Numbered from the stretch's first letter, positions 15,246-24,227 are shown. The stretch is 64,000 nucleotides of DNA from Streptomyces sp. BK208 (GCF_004364245.1 NZ_SOAV01000011.1:124001-188000); one strand, 5' to 3'. The notes: generated by a model from the sequence alone, not told the origin. Program-made: numbers and translations.

Positions 15246-16201
15246 GTGAGCTGTTTGACCCGGCGCAGGAAGGGCGAGGCCTCCACGTGATGGACGCCCT
15301 CCAGGCGGCCGAGCGGACCGCTGAGGTAGGCGTAGAGGGCTGCGGTGCTGCGGACGGCCGCGGTGGCGACGATGTTGGACGGTCCGGCCGTGGCGGCGGC
15401 GTGGGCGATCTCGTCGTGTCCGGCCAGGGCCTCGCCGACCCGGTGCAGCGCGGCGGGGCTGGTGGTGAGCCACAGCACCGCGGCGGTCGGATATCCGAGG
15501 ATCTCCGAGTGGTACTCCACGTCGATGTACACGGCTCCGGAGCCCAGCAGCGCGGCCAGACGGCGTTTGACCGCTGACTCGGAGCGGCCGGTGGCGCGCT
15601 GGAGCTCGGGGTAGCCGGCCCGCCCGTCGCGTTCCAGGACGTCGAGCAGCGGCTCGTCCTCGGGGTCGATGCGGGCCGGTCCCGGGCGGCTCGGTCCGGT
15701 CTCCGGCCGCAGCGCCGCGACCTGGTCGTCGTCGAGGACGCCGAACTTGCGCAGCCAGCCGCTGGGCCCGCCGTAGAAGCGGTGCAGGACCTGGTGGGCG
15801 TGGATCTCCAGGACGTGCGGGGTGCGCGGCAGCTTGCCGAGGAGCAGGTCGTCCCGGTCGCCCGGGCTGCGCGGCCGGGTGCCGAAGATGATCTCCGTGC
15901 CGCCCGCGGCCAGCCCGATCCAGTTGGTGTCGGGCCGCTTGGCGAGGGCGTCCGCGATGGCGGCCGCGCTGTCGGGGACGCAGCGCAGCCGCAGCGTCCA
16001 GTGGTCCTGACCGAGCGCCGCGGGGTCCCGGACCGCGACCACCCGCAGCCCGCCCTCGGCGCGGAGCCTGCGGTAGCGGCGGGCGACGGTCTGGTCGGAG
16101 ACGCCGAGCACCGCCCCGATACGGCTGAAGGAGGCGCGGCCGTTGACCTCCAGCGCGTTCAGCAGGCTCAGGTCGAGTTCGTCGACCGTGTCGGATTCCA
16201 T
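15224..16201 (-). CDS. Double-domain Lrp/AsnC-family regulator
   Basis: 325 residues from ATG 16201, chosen because GGAGAGG precedes it; an ATG at 16222 is in frame but has no Shine-Dalgarno sequence. Two AsnC modules are in tandem. HTH 1 is at ~8-50 (LDLSLLNALEVNGRASFSRI, VSDQTVARRYRRL) with a RAM-type segment after it. HTH 2 is at ~165-210 (EPLLDVLERDGRAGYPELQ, SESAVKRRLAAL) with a second RAM domain. Most Lrp proteins are ~150-170 residues, so this is the duplicated actinobacterial form. It is divergent from the efflux-type MFS gene at 16351 and is its likely regulator. Confidence 0.9.
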   Translation of the reverse strand: MESDTVDELDLSLLNALEVNGRASFSRIGAVLGVSDQTVARRYRRLRAEGGLRVVAVRDPAALGQDHWTLRLRCVPDSAAAIADALAKRPDTNWIGLAAGGTEIIFGTRPRSPGDRDDLLLGKLPRTPHVLEIHAHQVLHRFYGGPSGWLRKFGVLDDDQVAALRPETGPSRPGPARIDPEDEPLLDVLERDGRAGYPELQRATGRSESAVKRRLAALLGSGAVYIDVEYHSEILGYPTAAVLWLTTSPAALHRVGEALAGHDEIAHAAATAGPSNIVATAAVRSTAALYAYLSGPLGRLEGVHHVEASPFLRRVKQLTYATPAR

Positions 16202-16350
16202 CCGCAACGGGGCCTCTCCCATCGGGTTCCGTCACTCGAGCGCCGTGGACGGGGTCGATCTGCCGGTTCCGGTCCATCGTACGGAGGCACGGACGCGCGT
16301 CGGACACGGTGCGCGGAACACGGCTCGTGGAACACAGGGAGAAGACGGAC

Positions 16351-17865
16351 ATGCGTACATGGGGGCCGCTCACCGCGGTGTGCCTGGGGACGTTCATGCT
16401 GCTGCTGGACGTGACCATCGCCGTGGTCGCACTGCCGGACATGGCTCGCGGGCTGCACGCGTCGCTGAGCGATCTGCAGTGGGTGATGGACGGTTACGCG
16501 CTGGCGCTGGCCGCGCTGCTGCTGGGTCTGGGGGCCGCGGCCGACGTCCTGGGACGGCGCCGGGTGCACGTGGCGGGCGTAGTGCTGTTCGCGGTGGCGT
16601 CGCTGCTGTGCGGCCTGGCCGGTGGACCGGGGATGCTGGTCGCCGCGCGCGGGTTGCAGGGGGTGGGCGCGGCGGCGATGTTCGCCACCACGCTGCCGCT
16701 GCTCGGCTCGGTCTACCAGGGGCGCCGCAGGTCGATGGCGCTCGGCGTGTGGGGCGCGGTCAGCGGGGCGGCGGCGGCCGTGGGCCCGGTGCTGGGCGGA
16801 CTGCTCACCGACGGTCCGGGCTGGCGCTGGATCTTCTGGGTGAACCTGCCGGTGAGCGTCGTGGCGGTCTGGCTGACGCTGCGCGTGGTGCCGGAGTCCC
16901 GCGGGGCGGCCGGGCGCCGCGTGGACTGGGCCGGCACGGTCACGTTCGCGGCGTTCGCCGGGGCTCTGACGTACGGGGCGGTGCGGGCCGGGTCGCACGG
17001 CTGGACGGAGGGCGGCACCCTCGCCTCGTTCGCGCTCGCGGTGCTGTCGCTGGGCGCGTTCGTCGCGGTGGAGCGCCGGGTCGCCGATCCGCTGCTCGAT
17101 CCGCGGCTGTTCCTGCGGCCCGCCTTCTCGGGCGTGATGCTGGGCGGGCTGGCCTTCAACGCGGCGGCGTTCGGTGTGATGGCGTACACCTCCATATGGC
17201 TGCAGACGCTGCTGGGGATGAGCCCGGTGCGGGGAGGGCTGGTGTTCGTATGGCTGTCGCTGGCGTCGTTCGCGGTGGCCGCGGTGGGCGGACGGCTGCT
17301 GCACGGGGTGCCGGCGCGGCTGACCGTCGGCGGCGGGCTGCTGCTGATCGCCGCGGGGCAGTTCTGCATGGCGTTCCTGGACGCGGGCTCCGGCGCGTCC
17401 GCCCTGGTGCCGGGGCTGCTCCTCGTGGGTGTCGGGACGGGGCTGGTGTCGCCCGGTATCGCGGGGGCGGCGCTGGCGGCGGTCCCGGCCGAGCGGTCCG
17501 GCATGGCCGGGGGCGCGGTCAACACCTTCCGGCAGCTCGGGTACGCGCTCGGCATCGCCGTGTTCGGCACGGTGCTGACCTCGCGGATGTCGGACACGCT
17601 GCCGCAGGACGCGGCGCACGGCCTGGCGGGCGGTGCGGCGGGCGCCCTGCGGGGCGTGTTCGGCGAGCACGCGCTGCGGGCCGCCTTCGCCTCGGGCCTG
17701 AACGCGGCGGCGGTGACCGCGGGGGCCGTCGCGGCGGTCGGCGGGGTGCTGGTGCTCGTCCTGGTCCGGTCCGGCCACGGGGGCCGCGAGGCCGGTGTGA
17801 CGGAATCCGCGGCGCCCGCGCTGAAAGAGGAAGAGGCCGCTCCGGCGGCACCGTACCGGGGGTAA
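16351..17865 (+). CDS. MFS transporter, DHA2 (14-TMS) drug-efflux type
   Basis: 504 residues from ATG 16351 (AGGGAGAAG upstream). About 14 hydrophobic segments are present. Motifs: LDVTIAVVALPDMARGL in TM1 (motif D1), LGAAADVLGRRRVHVAG (motif A), RGLQGVGAAAMFATTLPLL and GPVLGGLLTDGPGWRWIFWVNLP (motif C, antiporter signature). The family exports drugs, dyes or natural products with proton antiport. The gene is monocistronic, divergent from the Lrp regulator, and ends in a charged Glu-rich tail. Confidence 0.92.
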   Translation: MRTWGPLTAVCLGTFMLLLDVTIAVVALPDMARGLHASLSDLQWVMDGYALALAALLLGLGAAADVLGRRRVHVAGVVLFAVASLLCGLAGGPGMLVAARGLQGVGAAAMFATTLPLLGSVYQGRRRSMALGVWGAVSGAAAAVGPVLGGLLTDGPGWRWIFWVNLPVSVVAVWLTLRVVPESRGAAGRRVDWAGTVTFAAFAGALTYGAVRAGSHGWTEGGTLASFALAVLSLGAFVAVERRVADPLLDPRLFLRPAFSGVMLGGLAFNAAAFGVMAYTSIWLQTLLGMSPVRGGLVFVWLSLASFAVAAVGGRLLHGVPARLTVGGGLLLIAAGQFCMAFLDAGSGASALVPGLLLVGVGTGLVSPGIAGAALAAVPAERSGMAGGAVNTFRQLGYALGIAVFGTVLTSRMSDTLPQDAAHGLAGGAAGALRGVFGEHALRAAFASGLNAAAVTAGAVAAVGGVLVLVLVRSGHGGREAGVTESAAPALKEEEAAPAAPYRG

Positions 17866-17879
17866 GCGGGTCGTACAGA

Positions 17880-17903
17880 TTCGGTGGAGATTACGGCACC
17901 GAA
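17880..17903 (+). terminator. Hairpin after MFS gene
   Basis: TTCGGTG (17880-17886) pairs with CACCGAA (17897-17903), 14 bases after the stop codon. The 174 bases from here to the acyl-CoA synthetase start contain its promoter; no gene is visible there. Confidence 0.45.
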
Positions 17904-18077
17904 ACTTACTCGATCGTCAGGAAACTGTCCGACCCTTCCCCATGTGAGCGCATTTTCTCCAGCTGACCAGCGCGAACATGAGCCTTGTCCGAAACAGGCA
18001 CCCCTCCCGTCCCCGCGCCGGGTGGGGTAGCTTTCACCGCGCTGTGGGGGGCGTCATCACAAAGCGGGGAGCGGGGT

Positions 18078-19904
18078 TTGCGCGAGTTCACCAGTCCTCC
18101 GTTGACGTTGCCACCACCGGTGGGCGGTCTGGCCGACGTCGTCTTCGAGCATGCCGAGGAGGATCCGCGGCACATCGCACTCGGCCGCAAGGACGAGGCG
18201 GGGCAGTGGCGGGACGTCACCGCCGGCGCCTTCCGCGACGAGGTGCTGGCCCTCGCCAAGGGACTGCTGGCCCAGGGCATCCGCTTCGGCGACCGGGTCG
18301 CCATCATGTCCCGCACCCGCTACGAGTGGACCCTCTTCGACTTCGCCCTGTGGACGATCGGTGCCCAGGTGGTGCCGGTCTACCCGACCTCCTCGGCCGA
18401 GCAGTGCATGTGGATGCTGTACGACGCCGAGGTGACCGCGGCGGTCGTGGAGCACGAGGACCACGCGATGACGATCGCCACCGTCATCGACCGGCTGCCG
18501 CATCTGCGCGGCCTGTGGCAGCTGGACTCCGGCGCCGTGCAGGAGCTGTACGACGCGGGCGCGCACCTCGACGACGAGGTGGTGCACCGGCACCGCAAGG
18601 CGGTCACGCCGGAGTCGGTCGCCACCATCATCTACACCTCGGGCACCACCGGCCGCCCCAAGGGCTGCGTCCTGACCCACGGCAACTTCATGTACGAGGC
18701 GGACACCGTCATCGAGCGCTGGGAGCCGGTGTTCCACTCCAAGCGGGGCGACGAGGCGGCGACCCTGCTGTTCCTGCCGCTCGCCCATGTCTTCGGGCGG
18801 ATGGTGGAGGTCGCGGCGATCCGCGGCAGGGTCCGCTTCGGCCACCAGCCGCAGCTCAACGCCGCGGCCCTGCTGCCCGATCTGGCGGCCTTCAGACCGA
18901 CCTTCATCCTGGCCGTGCCGTACATCTTCGAGAAGGTGTTCAACGCGGCCCGGCGCAAAGCCGAGAAGGAGGGGAAGGCCGGCCCCTTCGAGAAGGCCGT
19001 CGAGGTGGCCGTGAAGTACGCGGACGCGGTGGAGGCGAAGGCCTGGGGCACCGGGCCGGGCCCTTCGGCGGGACTGCGGATGCAGCACCAGCTCTTCGAC
19101 AAGCTCGTCTACGCCAAGGTGCGGGCGGCCATGGGCGGGCGACTGCGCAACGCCATGTCGGGCGGCTCGGCGATGGACCGGCGGCTCGGGCTGTTCTTCG
19201 CGGGCGCGGGCGTGCAGATCTACGAGGGCTACGGCCTGACCGAGTCCACGGCCGCCGCCACCGCCAACCCGCCCGACCGCACCCGCTACGGCACCGTCGG
19301 GCAGCCCGTGCCCGGCGTCACCGTGCACATCGCGGACGACGGCGAGATCTGGCTGAACGGCGGCAACGTCTTCGAGGGCTACCTGAACAACCCCAAGGCC
19401 ACCGACGAGACCCTGCACGACGGCTGGCTGGCCACCGGTGACCTCGGCGCCCTGGACGAGGACGGCTACCTCACCATCACGGGCCGCAAGAAGGAGATCC
19501 TGGTGACCTCCGGCGGCAAGAGCGTCTCCCCCGGGCTGCTCGAGGAGCGGGTGCGCGACCACCCGCTGGTCAACCAGTGCATCGTCGTCGGCAACGACCG
19601 GCCCTACGTCGCCGCACTGATCACCCTCGACCAGGAGGCGGTCGAGCACTGGCTGACGATGCGCAACAAGCCGCAGCTCCCCCCGGCCGACCTGGTGCAC
19701 GACGGCGACCTGGAGACGGAGGTGCGGCGGGCGGTCGTCGCGGCCAACACGCTGGTGTCGCAGGCCGAGTCGATCCGCACCTTCCGCATCCTGGCCCAGC
19801 CGTTCACCGAGGAGCACGGACTTCTGACGCCCTCGCTGAAGCTGAAGCGCAAGGCCATCGAGAACGCCTACGGCACCGAGGTCGAGGCACTGTACAGAGC
19901 GTGA
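18078..19904 (+). CDS. Long-chain fatty-acid-CoA ligase (FadD-type AMP-binding enzyme)
   Basis: 608 residues from TTG 18078, chosen because GGGGAG lies 6 bases upstream and the conserved REFTSPP start follows; an in-frame start at 17985 exists but reads through promoter-like sequence. Adenylation motifs: IIYTSGTTGRPKGCV (~184-198), GYGLTESTAAATANPP, WLATGDLGALDEDGYLTITGRKKE and the C-terminal flexible segment. It activates fatty acids to acyl-CoA with ATP for beta-oxidation or lipid synthesis. It stands alone between an MFS gene and an aldo/keto reductase. Confidence 0.92.
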   Translation: MREFTSPPLTLPPPVGGLADVVFEHAEEDPRHIALGRKDEAGQWRDVTAGAFRDEVLALAKGLLAQGIRFGDRVAIMSRTRYEWTLFDFALWTIGAQVVPVYPTSSAEQCMWMLYDAEVTAAVVEHEDHAMTIATVIDRLPHLRGLWQLDSGAVQELYDAGAHLDDEVVHRHRKAVTPESVATIIYTSGTTGRPKGCVLTHGNFMYEADTVIERWEPVFHSKRGDEAATLLFLPLAHVFGRMVEVAAIRGRVRFGHQPQLNAAALLPDLAAFRPTFILAVPYIFEKVFNAARRKAEKEGKAGPFEKAVEVAVKYADAVEAKAWGTGPGPSAGLRMQHQLFDKLVYAKVRAAMGGRLRNAMSGGSAMDRRLGLFFAGAGVQIYEGYGLTESTAAATANPPDRTRYGTVGQPVPGVTVHIADDGEIWLNGGNVFEGYLNNPKATDETLHDGWLATGDLGALDEDGYLTITGRKKEILVTSGGKSVSPGLLEERVRDHPLVNQCIVVGNDRPYVAALITLDQEAVEHWLTMRNKPQLPPADLVHDGDLETEVRRAVVAANTLVSQAESIRTFRILAQPFTEEHGLLTPSLKLKRKAIENAYGTEVEALYRA

Positions 19905-19987
19905 GTTCCGCGGTCAGGAATGCGCGGGGGCTCGTGATCGTTGACGATGTGAGTACCACCTGACCACAACCGAAGGATCAAGAGCTC

Positions 19988-20818
19988 GTGAGCAGCAAGG
20001 TCCCCCCGATCACCCTGAACAACGGCGTCGAGATGCCCCAGCTGGGCTTCGGCGTCTGGCAGGTGCCGGACGACGAGGCGCAGACCGCCGTCGCCCGGGC
20101 ACTGGAGGCCGGGTACCGCAGCATCGACACAGCGGCGATCTACGGCAACGAGGAGGGCACCGGCAGGGCGATCGCCGCCTCGGATCTGGCCCGTGAGGAT
20201 CTCTTCGTCACCACCAAGCTCTGGAACAGCGAGCAGGGGTACGACTCCACCCTCCGCGCCTTCGACACCTCGATGGAGAAGCTCGGCCTGGAGTACCTCG
20301 ACCTCTACCTGATCCACTGGCCCGCGCCGGCCGGGGACAAGTACGTCGACACCTACAAGGCGTTCGAGAAGCTGCTCGCCGACGGCCGGGTCCGGGCCAT
20401 CGGCGTCTCCAACTTCCTGCCGGAGCACCTGGAGCGGCTGACCGCCGAGACGTCGGTGGTCCCGGCCGTCAACCAGATCGAGCTGCACCCCCACCTCCAG
20501 CAGCACACCTCCCGCGAGGTGCACGCGAAGCAGGGCATCGCCACCGAGGCGTGGTCCCCGCTCGGCTCCGGCAAGGGCATCCTGGACATCCCGGCGATCG
20601 TGGCGATCGCCCAGAAGCACGGGCGCACCCCGGCCCAGGTCGTGCTGCGCTGGCACCTCCAGCTGGGGAACGTGGTGATCCCGAAGTCCGTGACGCCGTC
20701 CCGGATCAAGGAGAACATCGACGTGTTCGGCTTCACCCTGGACACCGAGGACCTCGCGGCGATCAGCGCGCTGAACGAGGACCGACGGATCGGCCCGGAC
20801 CCGGCGGACGTCAACTGA
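19988..20818 (+). CDS. Aldo/keto reductase
   Basis: 276 residues from GTG 19988 (AAGGA 11 bases upstream). A single TIM-barrel with the full catalytic tetrad D47, Y52, K77 and H110, plus the signature DLYLIHWPAP and the NADPH-binding IPKSVTPSRIKEN near 230. It resembles 2,5-diketo-D-gluconate reductase/AKR5-type enzymes; the natural substrate cannot be told from sequence. It ends before a very strong terminator. Confidence 0.92.
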   Translation: MSSKVPPITLNNGVEMPQLGFGVWQVPDDEAQTAVARALEAGYRSIDTAAIYGNEEGTGRAIAASDLAREDLFVTTKLWNSEQGYDSTLRAFDTSMEKLGLEYLDLYLIHWPAPAGDKYVDTYKAFEKLLADGRVRAIGVSNFLPEHLERLTAETSVVPAVNQIELHPHLQQHTSREVHAKQGIATEAWSPLGSGKGILDIPAIVAIAQKHGRTPAQVVLRWHLQLGNVVIPKSVTPSRIKENIDVFGFTLDTEDLAAISALNEDRRIGPDPADVN

Positions 20819-20831
20819 GCGGTCCACCTGT

Positions 20832-20870
20832 GAGGAGGGGCCCGGCCGCGCGGCGGCCGGGCCCCTCCTC
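20832..20870. terminator. Strong 18-bp perfect hairpin terminator
   Basis: Arms 20832-20849 and 20853-20870 are perfectly complementary (GAGGAGGGGCCC... / ...GGGCCCCTCCTC) around a 3-base loop. It sits between convergent genes (aldo/keto reductase and methyltransferase) and can serve both. Confidence 0.85.
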
Positions 20871-20914
20871 CGCGTGACGGTCGGGCTGTCCCACGGGAAG
20901 CCGAGCCCCCCGCG

Positions 20915-21862
20915 TCAGGCCGGCCGCACCGCCGTGTACACGGTGTGCGCGACCAGCACGAACACGTCCCGACGCCGGTGCACGCTCGCCTCGTCGGCGG
21001 GGTCGAGCAGCCGGTCCAGGACGGCGAGGTCATCGGCGTCGAGCCCGTCGCCGATCCGCTCGCGCACCCGGGACAGCGACGTGGTGACGTAGTCGCGGGC
21101 CGCGTCGGACAGGGGTGCGGGCAGGTCGAGCAGGAAGCTGCGGGTGCCGGTGTGCTTCAGCCCGGCGGCGGTCAGCATCGCCGGCCAGTCCTCGGCCTCG
21201 GCCACGGAGTCCGGCAGGTCCGCGCGCATCTCGGCGAACACGTCCTCCTCCGCGGCGCGGATCCTGGCCTCCAGGCCGGGGCGCCCGAAGCCGAGGTCGC
21301 GGGGCAGGAAACGGGCGGGCAGTCCGCCCTCCAGGACCGCCAGCGTGCCGCCGGGTACCAGGTGCCCGCCGAGGGCGGCGAGCGCCGCGCGCTGGTCGGG
21401 AAGGTGGTGCAGGCTCTGGCCTGCCCACATCAGGTCGGCGGGACGGTCCAGCTCGGACAGCGCGGCCGGCAGGTCACCGGCGAGGGTGCCGAAGCGGTCG
21501 GCGAAGCCCTGCCGCTCGGCGCGGGCCCGGGCCCGCTCCAGGAGCGGTACGGCGCCGTCGGCGGCGACGACCCGGGCACCGGGGAAGGTGCCGGCGAACA
21601 GGCAGGAGACGACTCCGGGTCCGCTGCCGACGTCGACGACCAGGCCAGGGTCGCCCACCTCGTGGGCCAGCCAGCTGAGGGCCTGCCGGTACAGCGGCGT
21701 GTACAGCTCGGCCTGGGCCTCCAGGTGCGGGGCCATCCCGGCCCAGTCGAGGTCGCCGTGGTCGTGCGCGTGTCCGTGCCGGTGCGCGTGGCCCTGCTCG
21801 CGGGCGTGGCCCTGCTCGTGGCCGGAGCCGGACGTGTCGTGGTGATGGTGGTCGTGCGCCAT
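20915..21862 (-). CDS. SAM-dependent methyltransferase with His-rich N-terminus
   Basis: 315 residues from ATG 21862. The class I Rossmann core shows LVVDVGSGPGVVSCLFA (motif I), ARVVAADGA (motif II), and a LMWAGQSLHHLPD post-motif segment. The first 37 residues hold 13 histidines in HDHHHH and (HGHA) patterns, resembling metal-sensing or metal-chaperone tails rather than a methyltransferase. The C-terminal part (DYVTTSLSRVRERIGDGLD) is helical. The substrate is unknown. The His tail suggests zinc, nickel or cobalt binding, but no metal transporter lies beside it. Confidence 0.85.
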   Translation of the reverse strand: MAHDHHHHDTSGSGHEQGHAREQGHAHRHGHAHDHGDLDWAGMAPHLEAQAELYTPLYRQALSWLAHEVGDPGLVVDVGSGPGVVSCLFAGTFPGARVVAADGAVPLLERARARAERQGFADRFGTLAGDLPAALSELDRPADLMWAGQSLHHLPDQRAALAALGGHLVPGGTLAVLEGGLPARFLPRDLGFGRPGLEARIRAAEEDVFAEMRADLPDSVAEAEDWPAMLTAAGLKHTGTRSFLLDLPAPLSDAARDYVTTSLSRVRERIGDGLDADDLAVLDRLLDPADEASVHRRRDVFVLVAHTVYTAVRPA

Positions 21863-22022
21863 GCTGGTCAGCCTCCCGTTCGCGGTGCCGCCAGGGTGCG
21901 ACGGACCACCGACGGGGCGCAACCGTTGTTGCCGCTTCCGCAAAAGTCCGCGCGGCCACCGGGGCCCGGCGCGCTCGGCCGGGCCCCGGCGGCTCACCCG
22001 CGCGGCGTGCGCGGGAACCCGC

Positions 22023-23759
22023 TCACGACAGGGGCGGGTAGGCGTTCTTCATCAGCTCCTGGAACTGGGCGGAGAACCACTTCCCGGAGAGCGGGGCGTC
22101 CGGGAGGGCACCGGACATGCTGTTGCCGTTGCGCGCGTTGCCGGTGTACGTCGGGTCGCACATCCGGTCGAATCCCTTGCCCTCGTCGTTCGGGATCTCC
22201 TTGCTCGCGCCGTCCGACTCACCCGGCGGCTTCATCCACACGTAGGCGTCGATGCCGGGCTCGGGGTTGGCCTTGGGCCGTTCGCCGAGGCCCGCTCCGG
22301 ACTGGTTGCACCAGTTGCCGAGGTGGATGCGGCGGTCGTACTTCCCTCCGTTGACGTAGGTGTCGACGTTCGTCGTGGCGCCGGGGCCGGTGGGCCGCTG
22401 GGTGCCTCCCCAGCCGTTGCGGGAGGTGTCGATGAGCATGCCGATCTTCGAGTCGAAGCCGATCGAGACCAGCTTCTCGCGCATCGCCTGGGCGTAGGAG
22501 AGCTCGTCGGTGTAGCGGTTCCAGTCGACCCACTTGGACTGGCGCACGGACGTGCCGTTCACACTGTCCGTGATCTTGAAGTTGTCCTCCTTCAGCGCGC
22601 TGTAGTTGGCGGTGTTGACGATGAAGCCCTGGACGTCGCCGAGGGTCGCGCCCTCGGTGGTGGCGGCCGTCTTGAACATGTCGGCCGAGGCGCCGAAGTT
22701 GTCGTCCCAGCCGAGCCAGCCGTGGTGACCGGCGTCGATGTAGTTGTAGACGTTGTCGATGTCACCGAGCTTGTTCAGGGCGTAGCCGACGCCCTTCTGG
22801 TAGTTGCCGTTGGCCTTCATCACGTCGCAGTTGGGCACGGCGGTCGGCCGGCCCGAGACGTTGGTGACCAGGTTGGGCAGCGAGTCGATCTCGACCGTGG
22901 TGACGATCCGCAGCGAGGCGTACTTGGAGTCGGAGAGGATCTCGGCGATCGGGTCGATGTACTCCGTCTTGTACCGGTCGATCTCCGTCGGGCCCAGCTC
23001 ACCGTTGGAGGCGAGTGCCGAACAGTCACGTCCGGGCAGGTTGTAGATGACCAGCTGGACGTACAGCTCGCCGGAGCCCTTCTGCTTCAGCGCCTCGTCG
23101 AGGTGGTCGCGCAGGCCCATGCCGCCGTTCGCGCCCTCGATGGCCGCGATCCGGTCCAGCCAGACACCGGTGGGCTGGTTGGCGATCCGGCTGCCGCCGG
23201 GTTCGGCCGCCGCCTTCTCGGACCACTCCGGGTTCACGTATCCCTTGGCGCCGGCATAGGGGTTGTCCACCCGGTCGGACGGCCCCGTGGGGTCGGTCGG
23301 GTCCGTCGGGTCGGTCGGGTCGGTCGGGTCGGTCGGTCCGCCGTCGACGTTGCAGGTCACGCCGTTGAGGGTGAAGGTGGCCGGGACCGCGTTGCTGCCG
23401 CTGTAGGTGCCCTGGAAGCCGAAGTTCGCCGATCCGCCCGTGGACAGGGTGCCGTTGTACGACTCGTTGGCCGCGGTGACTGCGGCACCGCTCTGGCTGA
23501 CCTTGGCGTTCCAGCTGTTGGTGATCTTCTGGCTGCCGGCGTACGACCACTTCAGCGACCAGTTGGACGTGGCGGCGCCGTTGTTGGTGACGGTCACGGC
23601 AGCGGTGAATCCGCTTCCCCAGTCGTTCTGCACCTTGTAGTCGACGGTACAGGCGGCTGCCGCGGCTCCGGCGCTCGCGGAGTGGGCGGCCAGTGCCGTG
23701 CCGGAGGCGCCGGCCACCAGTGTCAGGGCAGCGAGCATCGCGGTTCTGGTACGGGTCAT
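22023..23759 (-). CDS. Secreted GH6 cellulase with N-terminal CBM2
   Basis: 578 residues from ATG 23759 (AAGGA upstream). Signal peptide ~1-34; CBM2 cellulose-binding domain ~37-136 (C37 and C136 the terminal disulfide, WGSGFTAAVTVTNNG, NGVTC); a Pro/Thr/Asp linker of repeated PTD at ~140-158; GH6 catalytic domain ~165-578. GH6 landmarks: LVIYNLPGRDCSALAS, YIDAGHHGWLGW, TANY, RNGWGG, WMKPPGESDG. The loop-rich domain size suggests an exo-acting cellobiohydrolase working from non-reducing ends. A CebR-like site lies 313 bp upstream. It pairs with the divergent GH48 enzyme, which attacks the other chain end. Confidence 0.95.
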   Translation of the reverse strand: MTRTRTAMLAALTLVAGASGTALAAHSASAGAAAAACTVDYKVQNDWGSGFTAAVTVTNNGAATSNWSLKWSYAGSQKITNSWNAKVSQSGAAVTAANESYNGTLSTGGSANFGFQGTYSGSNAVPATFTLNGVTCNVDGGPTDPTDPTDPTDPTDPTGPSDRVDNPYAGAKGYVNPEWSEKAAAEPGGSRIANQPTGVWLDRIAAIEGANGGMGLRDHLDEALKQKGSGELYVQLVIYNLPGRDCSALASNGELGPTEIDRYKTEYIDPIAEILSDSKYASLRIVTTVEIDSLPNLVTNVSGRPTAVPNCDVMKANGNYQKGVGYALNKLGDIDNVYNYIDAGHHGWLGWDDNFGASADMFKTAATTEGATLGDVQGFIVNTANYSALKEDNFKITDSVNGTSVRQSKWVDWNRYTDELSYAQAMREKLVSIGFDSKIGMLIDTSRNGWGGTQRPTGPGATTNVDTYVNGGKYDRRIHLGNWCNQSGAGLGERPKANPEPGIDAYVWMKPPGESDGASKEIPNDEGKGFDRMCDPTYTGNARNGNSMSGALPDAPLSGKWFSAQFQELMKNAYPPLS

Positions 23760-23801
23760 GAGTGCGGGTTCCTTCTTTCGTGGGGGTGCTGCTGTCGTCC
23801 G

Positions 23802-23827
23802 GGGCCGCGCGTCCGTGGGCGCGGCCC
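23802..23827 (-). other. Hairpin in the GH6 leader
   Basis: GGGCCGCGC and GCGCGGCCC form a 9-bp stem with an 8-base loop in the untranslated leader, 42 bases before the GH6 start codon and after the stop of the small leader ORF. A regulatory role is possible but only inferred. Confidence 0.35.
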
Positions 23828-23864
23828 GCTGCCGATCGGCATGGGGGTGCCGTCGTGATCGTGG

Positions 23865-24023
23865 TCAGGAACGGCCCGCGGGCACCGTGGATTCACCCGG
23901 GGGATGTACAGGCCGGCGAGCCGGCCGACGACGCGTCGGACGGGCCGTGGCGGTGGCTGCGACGACGCCTGCCGCAACGGCTAAAAGTCCTGAACGCGGA
24001 GGGTGGAGCGGGGGGTGGCGCAT
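23865..24023 (-). CDS. Possible 52-codon leader ORF with a TTA codon upstream of GH6
   Basis: ATG 24023 is preceded by a full AAGGAG six bases away, the best Shine-Dalgarno sequence in this gap. The product begins MRHPPLHPPRSGLLAVAAGV, with a signal-peptide-like hydrophobic stretch, then an Arg/Pro-rich tail. Codon 14 is TTA (23982-23984), the rare bldA-dependent leucine codon. Codon usage is not Streptomyces-like (several T-ending codons), so it may be a leader peptide, a gene remnant or chance. It lies between the CebR-like site and the cellulase gene. Confidence 0.3.
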   Translation of the reverse strand: MRHPPLHPPRSGLLAVAAGVVAATATARPTRRRPARRPVHPPGESTVPAGRS

Positions 24024-24071
24024 GAGCGACTCCTTGCAGTTCGGGCGCGCCGTGACGGACGCGTCGACTGG

Positions 24072-24085
24072 TGGAACCGCTCCCA
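24072..24085 (-). promoter_or_regulatory. Imperfect CebR box for GH6 gene
   Basis: TGGAACCGCTCCCA matches 12 of 14 positions of the CebR operator TGGGAGCGCTCCCA. It lies 129 bp from the perfect copy that serves the divergent GH48 gene. Repression lifted by cello-oligosaccharides is the known CebR behaviour. No cebR gene lies in the window. Confidence 0.6.
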
Positions 24086-24185
24086 CTGGTGCAGCGAAGG
24101 TAGCGCCAAGTGACGGCAAAGAACAGAGGAGTTACCGACTTTCTGCCCGCCGGATCTGTCGAATCTTTTCGACTGTTCACACATC

Positions 24186-24214
24186 TTGACCGCACCAGGC
24201 AGCCTCCTCACTAT
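24186..24214 (+). promoter_or_regulatory. Promoter of the GH48 cellulase gene
   Basis: TTGACC (24186-24191), 17 bp, then CACTAT (24209-24214): a good vegetative-type promoter. Its last base is the first base of the CebR box, so a bound repressor would cover the transcription start. Confidence 0.65.
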
Positions 24215-24227
24215 GGGAGCGCTCCCA
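24214..24227. promoter_or_regulatory. Perfect CebR operator
   Basis: TGGGAGCGCTCCCA, the exact 14-bp palindrome known to bind the LacI-family repressor CebR upstream of Streptomyces cellulase and cellobiose-uptake genes. It is placed directly after the -10 box of the GH48 promoter, a repressing position. The remainder of the 532-bp GH6-GH48 gap holds the second box, the leader ORF and the hairpin described separately. Confidence 0.92.

Noticed and set aside
23260..23340. Tandem GGTCGGTCGGGTCC-type DNA repeats
   Set aside because: These encode the Asp-Pro-Thr linker of the GH6 cellulase; protein-level repetition explains them.
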